Assembly: GCA_003550325.1 (NCBI GenBank)
Contig: QKWP01001679.1
Coordinates: 1-64,000 of the forward strand
Reading direction: 5' to 3'
Source of the DNA: Gigaspora rosea
Taxonomy: Eukaryota > Glomeromycota > Glomeromycetes > Diversisporales > Gigasporaceae
Length of the DNA: 64,000 nt
A program made the position numbers and the translations under genes. Shown here in pieces: positions 53,612 through 63,735 of the stretch. How positions within the stretch are numbered: the first letter of the stretch is position 1; each line of letters begins with the position of its first letter. The notes beneath the pieces were generated by a model. That model saw nothing but the letters and a program-made list of their open reading frames with translations, was not told the DNA's origin and did not search any database.

Positions 53612-53830
53612 AGGGATCCATTAAAGCCAAGTGCTATCATGTAACTAACAGCCAATCAAATTGTAAATTTTGATCATCACGAAACAAGTATCTAAACCTG
53701 CCTTGGAGCATTAATAAAAAATGTCAAGAAGGCAATTTTACCTATAATACATCCCTAACCCTAACTCCTAACTCCTAACCCTTATTCTAATTTTAATTAA
53801 ATAATAAAAAACATATAGTCCTCTAAAGGT
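53612..53830 (+). mobile_element. MITE family C, copy 3
   Basis: GGGATCCATTAAAGCCAAGT, CAGCCAATCAAATTG, then CTAAACCTGCCTTGGAGC, ATTAATAAAAAATGTC, ACATCCCTAACCCTAACTCC and AAAAACATATAGTCCTCTAA match copy 2 from end to end. The CCCTAACCCTAA run is again part of the element. Confidence 0.75.
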
Positions 53831-53860
53831 AATTATATCCAATATTAAAAAAAGATTTAT

Positions 53861-53920
53861 TGGAAAGTATAACTGACAAATTAGCTAATTACCTAGCTGA
53901 TTTGTCATTTATACTTTCCA
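53861..53920. repeat. 60-nt hairpin, 25-bp stem
   Basis: TGGAAAGTATAACTGACAAA then TTAGCT pairs with AGCTGATTTGTCATTTATAC then TTTCCA, with two mismatches and a short AT loop. Sits right after MITE C3. Confidence 0.8.
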
Positions 53921-54148
53921 TATCAGGTTTATTTTGTTAGTGAATCTACATATCTAGTTTTCAATTAAATAAATTGTAGTAAGCTATTAAACCTTTGTGA
54001 TAAATAAGCTATTAGATTCATGGTACTGTATCCGAGTACTATAGTTCTATTTTATTTGTATTAAATTAATCAGTACATATAAAGATCAATGTAATAGGAT
54101 ATACTATTCAAACAAAATATACTAAAATCTGATGGTTCCAACTTAGCT
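53921..54148. other. AT-rich spacer, nothing recognised
   Basis: No gene or repeat supported. Confidence 0.4.
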
Positions 54149-54193
54149 GATCGTACTGGTCCTGTGCAGCATTGCATGCTGCGCAGCTATCTT
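54149..54193 (-). repeat. Triloop-hairpin repeat (family B), second subtype
   Basis: On the minus strand AAGATAGCT then GCGCAGCAT-GCA-ATGCTGCAC and AGGACCAGTACGATCAG. The 9-bp stem is complete allowing one G-T type pair. Same tail type as 24075. Confidence 0.8.
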
Positions 54194-54482
54194 ATAAGTT
54201 CATAAGATTGCATTTTTAACAATAATGTTGCTTGGGAAAAAATTGATTACTATTTTATTTTATGCGGATACATTATGCATGATAGTTATTTTTACATGAC
54301 TCTATAAATGTCCCACCGTCATGGCAATCCTGTCTGTACCAAACCATTTGATTGGCTGAAATCTATTATTTGAATTTTATTTATTAAAAATCAAATTAAA
54401 TAATATGAAAATAAACCATATGTTGTATATGCATGTACATACCAGTTTGAATCTAGATTTTTCAATCATCTGCATAGTTCAT

Positions 54483-54570
54483 TATATAGGGCTTTGTAGT
54501 AGAAAGGGCCTAAATGCTATATATATTAGATATAGCATTTAGGCTGTTTCTATTGCAAAGCCCCTATATA
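54483..54570. repeat. 88-nt palindrome
   Basis: TATATAGGGCTTTG, TAGAAA and GGCCTAAATGCTATAT on the left pair with ATATAGCATTTAGGC, TTTCTATTGCAAAGCCCC and TATATA on the right with a few mismatches. Compact MITE-like hairpin. Confidence 0.85.
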
Positions 54571-55287
54571 TCATATTGTTGTTATTTTTACATTGGTTCT
54601 GGAATTGTAAGTAACTTTTGTTCATAATTATGCATTATAACAATGATGTTGCAGAAAATTGGTTGTAGTTTATTTATATGCATTTATTTTAAATAAATTA
54701 AAAATATCTAAAAAATGAGATTTTTAATTTACATCAGACTAAATAATATTTGCATGTATTTGATAGTTATGTTTACATGACTCTATGAATATGCATTTTA
54801 ACAATGATGATGCATGATAAATAATTGGTTACTATTTTATTTTATATAAATTTATTTAAATATCTATAGAAATTGAGCACTTTTTTTAAAAAAAATGAAT
54901 TATGTTAGACTAAATTGAAATAAGATGCATAATTGTTATTTAACACGGCTGCATTTTAATAATGATGATACTTGAGAAAAAAATTAGTTGCCATTTTATA
55001 TTCATTAATTTTAATTAAATAAATACTTATGAAAATAGAAAAAAATTGTACACTTTTAAAAATGCATATATAAATGTATGATTATTTTCATATGGCTTTA
55101 AAATATAGTTCATAAATATGCATTTAACAATTACAATACTTGAGAAAAAAATTAACTTTTATTTTATTTTATATACATTTATTTTAAATAAATTAAAAAT
55201 ATATATGAAAATATTATAAAAATTATGCACTTTTAAAAGAAAAATGCATAAATGATAAACTGTAAAAAATAGCATAATATAAAATCT
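54571..55287. other. AT-rich intergenic DNA with a recurring motif
   Basis: TATGCATTTTAACAATGATG, TTGAGAAAAAAATTAG and TATTTTATTTTATAT-like words recur four to five times between 54200 and 55200 at roughly 170-bp spacing. It is probably a decayed tandem repeat; no gene. Confidence 0.4.
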
Positions 55288-55915
55288 TCACAGATATACA
55301 GTATTTTTAATTTTAATTTCAATAATATTTAGCCATCCATTCAGTTTAATAATTATTTCACTAGATGTTGGATGTTTTTTTGGATCTGACTCCATGCATT
55401 GCTTTGCTAATTTAATATAACAATTAGGAATTCCTGGTCCAAATTTTGCCTGTAGTCTATTATAATCATTGAATGGTCTTTGACCAGTTGTCATTTCTAT
55501 CATAATTATTCTGAATAAATAAATATCTAAAGCTTGGGTATACTGGTATGTCAGTTTTTGAAAGAATTCTGGTGCAAGATATGATAAAACTTCATGAAAA
55601 TGTTCTTCTTGTTCCTCTTCATTAATTGGTTTTGATAAAACTAGAACAGTAATATATGCTTCATAATCTTCTTTCAACAGGATATTTTCAGGATTCAGAC
55701 CTCCATATATATATTTTTTAGAATGAATACAATCAAGATTAGATATAATAGCATAGAGTATCTTCAACTTGAGTTTCTATTCAAATTTAAAAATATCAAC
55801 AAGATTTTTGCTCAATGATCCATATTTTGCATAACTAAGCACTAAACTATAATCATTTGTTTCTTTATCTCTTGATATTCATATTTGATTTAAACTATGA
55901 CAAGCTTCAACTAAA
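55288..55915 (-). pseudogene. Tyrosine-kinase-like protein kinase relic (catalytic residues lost)
   Basis: Runs from the hinge to the end of a kinase domain: LVLSYAKYGSL (55835), an in-frame TAG, then ILYAIISNLDCIHSKKYIY, GGLNPENILL, VLVLSKPINEEEQEE, YLAPEFFQKLTYQYTQALD, IYLFRIIMIEMTTGQRPF and CIKLAKQCMESDP-like C-lobe. The pattern matches the very large kinase family of AM fungi, where the loop reads HRDLHSGNIL and the metal site (A)DLGLSKP. Here His-Arg-Asp is Tyr-Gly-Gly and the DLG Asp is Val, so it could not phosphorylate. The N-lobe with the ATP-binding Gly loop and Lys is absent. The upstream stop and the missing N-lobe favour a pseudogene over a functional pseudokinase. Intact length in the family is roughly 270 residues for the domain alone. 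Confidence 0.8.
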
Positions 55916-56450
55916 AAACAGAATAAATTAATTTATTTAACCAAAAATAATATTTAAAAATAAAAATAATACAGTTAAACCTCTATATAATTACACTCTC
56001 AGGATGCAATTTAACTTTTATATGTAGTTACTATTAAAGGCTGATTACACAAGGGCGAAACAGACCAGATCGTCACAACCAAAAAAAGACAACAACACAC
56101 ACAACCAAACCAAAGAGAGGCGAAAGTAATTTGGCAAGGTAAGGATGGTTTTGTTATGGGTGGAGTATAAATGCGACAAAAAGCAGATTTTTAGAGGTTA
56201 ATTTTATAAAGAAACTATTTGATTGATTATTTTTATTTATCCTCTTCGATATTTGATTGTCTTTACAACTTGGCAAAATGTCACCTTATTTATAGAGAAA
56301 TGAAAAGAAGTAGAAAGAATAAAAAAGAAAAAAACTCTATTGTACTCTTCATTCTTTATTGCATTATTTATATGAATTTTAATGCAAATCGCTTTTCATA
56401 CGCGACTATGACGTACCATCAGGCCACAACCAATTTTATCTGAATTAGGC
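55916..56450. other. Intergenic, no gene supported
   Basis: The short plus-strand open frame at 56219-56443 shows no domain. GGAGTATAAATGCG at about 56160 looks TATA-like on the plus strand but no matching gene follows. Confidence 0.3.
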
Positions 56451-58205
56451 TTTTTATTTGTTTGTACTAAGCAACAAACACTTCAAAGTTGCTTCTTTGG
56501 GCTTTGCTTGGCCTTGATGAGCTGAGTTTTCCACAGATTCATTTCATGCGCCTCACTTTCTTTTCTTCTGTAACAAGGTCTTGGTACCCATTCTGATCTC
56601 TTGACCTTAGTCTTGTTCACGATTCTTCAAGGTTTTTGTTTTCTGTTTTTAGGGCTTTTCAAAGGAGTGAGCTTGGTCCGTATTCTTTTGTGCTTATTAT
56701 AAGGCTCGTTTGTTTTTTTTATTTATTTATTGTGATCACATAGATCACGGGACTTCCAGGGCAGCTACCAACAATTCTCTCGACTTAATTTTTCATGACC
56801 CGTGAAAAATGACATAGTAATTTCTTTGAACTTCAACAGGGACCAATAAAAAAAAATTTTTTTTTATGATTTTTCTAAATTTTCGACCAGACCTTTTTAT
56901 GGGCTTTTGCTGGGGTCAACTTTGTTTGTCTTTCTCCAGGACCAAAAACTTGGGGTTTGCTCTATCGAAGCAAGTGCAGAGCGATTCTCTTTGTCGAACT
57001 TGTAATTCTGCATCAGGTTCTTCTTAACTTTTTCAATACTACCTTCTTTTTTTCTTTATTCAGATAGCCTCTACAGATCATGGCCTGTATAGCATATCTA
57101 TTCTGGGACCCTTTCTTTCATTTCACATCTTTTTTTTAGACCCTTCTATAATTTGACCAGGGGCAGCATCATTTTTCAGGGCTCATAGTAGTACAAATTC
57201 ATCCTTCTTAACTTTGCTCACTTTGCCTTTGATTTCGACTAAAAATCGTCTAACTTTTTTCTTCTTTTTTTTGCAGGTTTTTTTAGGACTTTCGCACCTT
57301 AGGTCACAGCATCTATCAGGGTCGAATTGTTTTTTTGAACTGCCATCTTCAACATGGTTCATCTACTACTCGCATGCTTCGTTCTTTTCAGCTTCGATTC
57401 CAATTTTTCTTTCGTAACGACTTCCAACTCGATACATTTCATCAACATCACCTGTTTCAACAGCTTTTTGATAATAAATGGATGCCTTGTTCTTATTCTT
57501 TTCAACTTTGATTTCTTTTCTATGACCGTCACTACAGCCATCATTATCGTTGGACATTCCTTTGGCAAGTTCCATTTTAGCGGATTCTGAACAAAGATCA
57601 AAGAGATTTTCCTTTTTAACACTGAGTTCTTCTTCATCCCTTTTAACTTCACTTTTATCCTTTTTAACGCTAATTGTTTTCAGTAGTTTTTTGACAACTT
57701 CTTTTTCCGGGCTTACTTATATACAAGGGCTTCGAATTCAGCAACTACTTTTTGGAAAAGAGCCTCTAAATTGTTTCTTTTATTTACAGGACCAACCGCA
57801 GCACTATTAAAAGACTCTGCTGAGATGAAATATGACTCAGGACTCTCAGTCACTATACTTTTCTCATCTCGAGAGCTTGGAAGAACTTTCAGCACTGAAA
57901 CTATATAGAGGACAGAAGACAAGCTTTTTAGGGTCAAATTTATTCATATATACGGGGGCAGGTACACGATCTAGTTTTCTTCCTTATTGTTGTCATACGG
58001 GTTATCTCTCGTGCTTACTTCTTCAATTACTTCCAATAGAAACTTTAGGGCTTGTGGGAATTGTCTTTCATCAAGGGTACAATTTCCAAGGGTTTCGTCA
58101 ACTATTTCTTGGACTCAATTAGCTTGTTCTTCAGTAGGTGCGGCAAAATGGGCAGTTGTATTAAACAACACTAACAGGATCCGATAGAGAGTGCTATCAA
58201 GAATG
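56451..58205 (-). pseudogene. Degraded lysine-rich gene with a Sel1-like repeat
   Basis: Less AT-rich than the surroundings and protein-like on the minus strand over about 1.7 kb, with many stops and phase changes. From the 5' side: FAAPTEEQAN, VQEIVDETLGNCTLDERQF and ALKFLLEVIEEVSTRDN; then TESPESYFISAESFNSAAV and LEALFQKVVAEFEALVYK; then a Lys/Glu-rich linker. A Sel1-like unit at 57500-57370 reads NKNKASIYYQKAVETGD, VDEMYRVGSRYE and RKIGIEAEKNEA. Basic segments (e.g. KENRSALASIEQTPSFW) continue to about 56900. Sel1 repeats mediate protein contacts and are massively expanded in Rhizophagus, often beside kinases. No intact start-to-stop model exists. Confidence 0.6.
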
Positions 58206-59100
58206 CTATTATTAAGTCTCACGTCAGCCTTTACTCATAAGTTACAATAAGATTGGGTGGCAAATGATTAAAAAAATTTTTTTGTATAAAAATCTGTGTA
58301 AGTTTATTATTAGTTAATGTCACTATTTAAAGTTTTTTTAGCGTTTGACTAGAATTTAATCAGAGTTGTATATGTATATTTAATATATTTAATAGAGCCT
58401 CTGAATTTCTATCCAGTTAATCTTAGCATCAACTAATACTTCTTAATTAGTACCTATCAGGAAATTTATTATAAACATTCCTATCAATTACAATATAAAT
58501 TGAAACTAATCAATTTTGATTTAAATCGATTATCAACACCCCTGACAATGGCAATTAGTTGAAATCAATCAATTATAATAAGGTTTTAAATTTTTCTGAT
58601 GCCTTCATATAACCATAGTATTTTAAAAGAAAAAAATTATATAAGGTCCTAATCATTTTTTGATCACAAGGCTCATTATGTACTCACCTCAGCTAAATAT
58701 AAAGGTTGTAACCTAGTTTTTTTTTTTGGTCCTTCATAACCTATCACGATGTATGCTAATTTATTTGAACTTAAATCTATTAATTTAATATATTGCCTTA
58801 CAAGAGTAGATGTAGAATATTTATTACTTCAGATAATGTATATTCAAAGGCAAATTTAATTAGTAAATGTATTTATTCAGTTTGTCTGATATTTTTTCAC
58901 TTATAGCAGAAGCAAAATGGAACTTGGATTAATTGTTTTTTCAGAATAATAAACAGAGGCCTAATAGTATAATAATATTACTGATAATTATATTTTTGAG
59001 AATCAATTTATTTTTCTTTTCTCACACAGAATGTCTTACCAGAAACTAAAAAAGGTGTACTACGCACAAGCTATTCATTTCTTATCAAACATTAGTCAAC
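58206..59100. other. AT-rich intergenic DNA, nothing firm
   Basis: No gene. TCAATTATAATAAGG and ATCAATTTTGATTTAAATCG (about 58500-58580) show a weak local duplication. Confidence 0.4.
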
Positions 59101-59358
59101 GTGAAAGTTTCTTCTAATGGAATATTTCAAGGTGGTGTCTGTCATTATGATAGTTTTATGGTTGAAAAAAATGAAAATAAAACAATTATTCATTCTCAAA
59201 GATCTGTAGAGATATACTATTCTTTTAGAATGAATATAATTGCTCTAAGAATTAAAAAAGGCAGGCATAAAGCACTTATTCATTTTCAAAAATATGCTGA
59301 GGTAGGATCCGTTCATGAACATATTAAAATGGAATTGGAATTGCTTGCCAAAAGGTGA
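59101..59358 (+). pseudogene. Sel1-repeat fragment
   Basis: Reads SSNGIFQGGVCHYDSF, VEKNENKTIIHSQRSVEIY, then a second unit IKKGRHKALIHFQKYAEVGS, VHEHIKMELELLAKR and TGA. The two NKxxIHxQxSxE / HKALIHFQKYAE units follow the Sel1 pattern with the central Gly and Ala positions partly lost. The upstream frame starts with GTG and no ATG or domain precedes it. An orphan 3' piece of a Sel1 gene, on the opposite strand to the larger relic at 56.4-58.2 kb. Confidence 0.55.
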
Positions 59359-60599
59359 CAATTACATTCATCTTGTCTTTTTATGTGATGTAATATCCAA
59401 GTGTATTTGAATTGTCCAAATACCATGAATTATTAAACTTTTAAGTATTTATAATCAATAGCATAATTTTTTACTTTGTTCTTTTTATTAATAATTAACA
59501 TTAAAATTTATATAAATATATTTAGAATTATACTTTTATTATATAATTTATTTTACGTATATATACATAGTTTAATTTTGTAAACCCAGTTCTGAGTTTG
59601 TCACCCTAACTATACTATTAGAATACTCAGGTAATGGTAAAAATCTAGCAACATATAATTGCTTGGTTCTGATTACCAGGTCGTGTAATTTTTTCAAGGG
59701 ATATCTGTTCAAAAATTATGCATTATAAAATTTTTATATAAGTGGTTTAGAGGTTTGATGGTTCTTACTAGCTGAAATATTATATTATGAAAAAAATATT
59801 TGAATGAATCCAAATTTAGGAGAGACATGCGGTAAGATATTTTTTCTCTAATAACTAAAAAATATATTAAATAGCATTAATATATCATCTCAACTAGCCA
59901 GATAATAATATATAATAAAGGCGCATTGTAGAACTGTAACTTTAGAGATTTTAACGTTCGTCTAATCTGGTTTTTAATTACATACCAGGAATATAATTTA
60001 GCTTCACATATATTAGACTGTTAATTGATTATATGAGTTGAACGGTCAAATAAGATTGTGGAATTACTTTAGTCAAGGCTCGGTTCTTGTAAACTATTTA
60101 ACATTCTATACCTTCTATACGTATAACTTTTTTTTTATTTATTAATAAATATATTGTTTGTCAACCACTTATCGTATTAAATATTATTGTTGCTAGAACT
60201 TTTTGGGTGCGTCAAAATAAACAGTTTTTCAAAAATTTGCACATATGCTATATTTCTTCAATTATACATCAAATGCACTGATGTATGTCTTTAGTAAAGT
60301 TTGAATAAATCTAATACTATTAGTACTGGAATACATCCAACCATTATATCACATTCATGCAGTTCTTTTTGAAAACTTTAAATACATGTACAGAATAACT
60401 TGTTATAACTGCAAAGATTATAACTTTTAAATAATTGTGCAGAATTTTTTTATAAAAATTGCAAAGATCTTCAAAATTTAGATTTTTGCAGATTTTTGCA
60501 GTTTTTTTATTAAAATTCTGCAAATATTAATATTTTTGAAAATCTTCGCAGATTATTATTGTTTTCACTTTTCTGATGTAGGCTACACAAAGTTGATTT
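59359..60599. other. AT-rich intergenic DNA; possible family A remnant
   Basis: CATACCAGGAATATAATTTA at about 59981 matches the start of the family A repeat, but the rest of the unit is too worn to call. From about 60440 a TTTTTGCAGATTTTTGCAG stretch leads into satellite 3. No gene. Confidence 0.4.
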
Positions 60600-62400
60600 T
60601 TTATTTTACATTACATTAGATCTGAAAACTTTGATCAGTCAGTCAAATCTAAATACTTGGTTAGTCAGTCAGATTTTTTCCTTTTTTTTTTAATTTACTG
60701 CAAATTAATAGAATAATATTCACATCTAATATTAGACTACATGAAATTGATTTTTGCTTTGCATTGTATAGAATCTGAAAACTTCGGTCAGTTAATCAGA
60801 TTTTTTTTTTAATTTATTGTAAATTAATAAATAATTAACATTGGTCAGTCAGATTTTTTTTTTAATTTATTGTAAAATTAATAGAATAATATTCACATCT
60901 AATATTAGGCACACGAAGTTAATTTTTTATTTTGCATTATATAGGATTTGAAAACTTCAGTCAGTCAGTCAGATTTTTTTTTTAGAATGATGTTTACATC
61001 TAATATTAGACTATACAAAATTGATTGATTCTTTGTTTTGCATTGCATAGGATCTGAAAACTTTGATCAGTCAGTCAGATTTTTTTTTGTTTTTTTTTTT
61101 AATTTATTGTAAAATTAATAGAATAATGTTCATATCTAATATTAGATCACACGAAGTTGATTTTTCATTCTGCATTGCATAGGATTTGAAAACTTCGGTC
61201 AGTTGGTCAGATTATTTTTTTATTTTTAATTTACTATAAATTAATAAAATAATGTTCACATCTAATATTAGGCCACATGAAGTTGATTTTTTGCTTTATA
61301 TTACATGGATCTGAAAACTTCGGTTCAAGCAGTTGGTCAGATCTGAACACTTAATTAGTCAGTCAGATTTTTTCTTTTTTTTTTTAATTTGCTGTAAATT
61401 AATAGAATAATGTTTACATCTAATATTAGATTACACAAATTGATTTTTCGTTTTGCATTGCATAGGATCTGAAAACTTTGGTCAGTTGATCAGATTTTTT
61501 TTTAATTTATTGTAAATTAATAGAATAATTAATGTTCACAACTAATATTAGACTACGCAAAGTTGATTTTTCATTTTGCATTATATCAGATCTAAAAACT
61601 TCAGTCAATTGGTCGATTTTTTTTAATTTACTATACTGTAAATTAACAGAATAATGTTCACATCTAATATTAGGTCACATGAAGTTGATTTTAAATTATA
61701 TGGGATCTGAAGATTTCAGTTAGTCAGTTAGAATTCTTTTTTTTTTTTAATTTAATTTACTGTAATCTAATATTAGACATCATGAAGTTGATTTTTGTTT
61801 TGCATTACATAAAATCTGAAAACTTTGTTAGTTGGCCTATTTTTTTTTTAATTTACTGTAAATAGAATAATGTTCACATTATATTAAGCTACAAGAAGTA
61901 GATTTTTTATTTGCATTACATAGGATTTGAAAACTTTAGTAAGTCTATCTGTTATTTTTATTTTTTTTTTTTATTTACTAATACTAATATTATTACACAA
62001 AGTTGATTTTTTGGTTTGCATTATATGCAATCTGAAAACTTCAGTCAATCAGATTCTTTTTTTTAATTTACTGTAAATTGATATTAGACCATATGAAGTT
62101 ACTTTTCATTTTACATTATATAAGATCTAAAAAACTTTGGTCAGTGGGTCAGACTTTTTTTTTTTTTACAGTAAATTAATGAAATAATGTTCACATCTAA
62201 TATTAGGGTATATAAAGTTGATTTTTCATTTTGCATTACATGGGATCTGAAAACTTTGGTTGGTCAGTCAGTCAGATTTTTTTTTTAAAAGTTACTGTAA
62301 ATTAATAGAGTAGTATTCACATCAAAATTAAGTCATGCAAAGTTGATATTTCGTTTTACATTATATGAACTTTGAAAACTTGGATCAAATATTCACATTT
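60600..62400 (+). repeat. Satellite 3: about 120-bp tandem array, 15 units
   Basis: Unit blocks: TTTAATTTACTGTAAATTAA, TAGAATAATGTTCACATC, TAATATTAGACCACACGAAG, TTGATTTTTCATTTTGCATT, ACATAGGATCTGAAAACTTC, GGTCAGTCAGTCAGATT, and a poly(T) run of 7-11. The ATCTGAAAACT block falls at about 60621, 60773, 60946, 61052, 61184, 61309, 61467, 61590, 61705, 61814, 61925, 62029, 62125, 62245 and 62371; spacing 96-173. Length variation comes mainly from missing sub-blocks and the number of GTCA words. Non-coding. Confidence 0.9.
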
Positions 62401-62593
62401 TTTTTAATTTTTTCACTTAAAAATCAGAATTGTAATAACTTCGATACTAACTTGACCTCCACTATATGTACTGTATTTTTTTTATTTTTACAACTCTCTA
62501 TAGCGACACTCAGTAGCATACTTTATATGTACTGTATTGGAAATAGGTTCTGTTGCAGAATTCTATACATGATTTAAAAATAAAAACAAATAA

Positions 62594-62620
62594 GATGGGT
62601 GGCGCAAAGCGCTACCTATC
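62594..62620. repeat. 12-bp-stem hairpin with AAA triloop
   Basis: GATGGGTGGCGC-AAA-GCGCTACCTATC; all twelve positions pair if two G-T pairs are allowed. Same architecture as family B and immediately upstream of repeat E copy 2. Confidence 0.8.
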
Positions 62621-62626
62621 AAACTA

Positions 62627-62905
62627 GTTATTAAATAAAACTTATTTTTCTCTGCATACCGAAATTATATTTACTCCTTGAATTCAACTTGCAACTTTAA
62701 TAACCCTTTTTATAACTCATTTCGGCGTACTGAATTGACTTGTAATCTTGAATTAGCTTTATTAAAACTCAAATTCAATCTCCTCCATTTTGTTAATCTT
62801 TCAAAATTATATATATAACTCATATTGGCTGATTGCTCTATAGTAAAGCCTTTTAGTTAAAATATTCATCTGATAAATATTATTTCTTTTAGTATTCTAG
62901 TGTTG
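62627..62905 (+). repeat. Dispersed repeat E, copy 2
   Basis: Matches 9085-9360 in order and orientation (CCTTGAATTCAACTTG, AATAACCCTTTTTATAACT, CGTACTGAATTGACTTGTAA, CTATAGTAAA). No frame; origin unknown. Confidence 0.8.
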
Positions 62906-63735
62906 TTCTATATCCACTTCTTCAAAAAAATTAGGTAGCTAGAGTAATATTAGACAGTGAACACTTTGTGTACTCTCACTTTGTTACTGTGATATATTTA
63001 AGTCAATATGGTATTTTTAATAAAACTTAACAAAGAAGATTTAAAGCAATTTGCAATTATAAAAAAGACTACTATTAGAAGTATATAAGGATACTATTAA
63101 TTATTAATTTTAGTTGTATTTATTTATTAAAAGAGTATAAAGACTCGATATTGAACTTAAGATCCACATCAGCTGCTTTGATGCATTTTGATTTTTTACT
63201 AATAGAATAGTCCATATCTACTACATGTGTAATATAAGCTACAAATACTATTAATAAAATATATAGTATAAATTGTATACATATCAGTCGATTTATAGAA
63301 TTGGACCTTAAATTAGTCCCAAAAATATTCAATAATCTGCAAAAAGTCACATGTTGATTGGATGTAAATAAAAAATGATCCCCAAAATCACATGTCAAAT
63401 TCGTTGTCTCTTTTAGAGAATATAATAAAACCATGAGCCTACCTCAAAACCCATAAGTTTTTTTAGAAAGATTTGAATTTAATAAAAAGTAAGAGAAGTT
63501 AATTTTAGATTAAAACTTTTTTTTTAAATTTTTTAAAAATTTAAACCTTACAAAGTTTAACTTTTTAGTTTGTTTAGATCTCATGATGCACCTTAGCTTT
63601 TGTTTAGATCTTGTGGCACATATTTAGATCTTGCAACATATATTTATCTTTGGTATGTTAAAATTAAATTTTTGTAGTTTTCATAACCAAAAATTCATTT
63701 TGAAAATTATATTATAAGCAAACACATGTAGTTAT
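62906..63735. other. AT-rich intergenic DNA, no gene supported
   Basis: A 104-codon minus-strand frame (63120-63434) has a hydrophobic middle (FILYILLIVFVAYI) but no homologous pattern, and its codon use matches the background. It may encode a membrane peptide or be chance. GTTTAGATCT words recur at 63570-63640. Confidence 0.3.

Noticed and set aside
63120-63434. 104-codon minus-strand frame with a hydrophobic segment
   Set aside because: Codon use is like the AT-rich background and no family pattern is visible.
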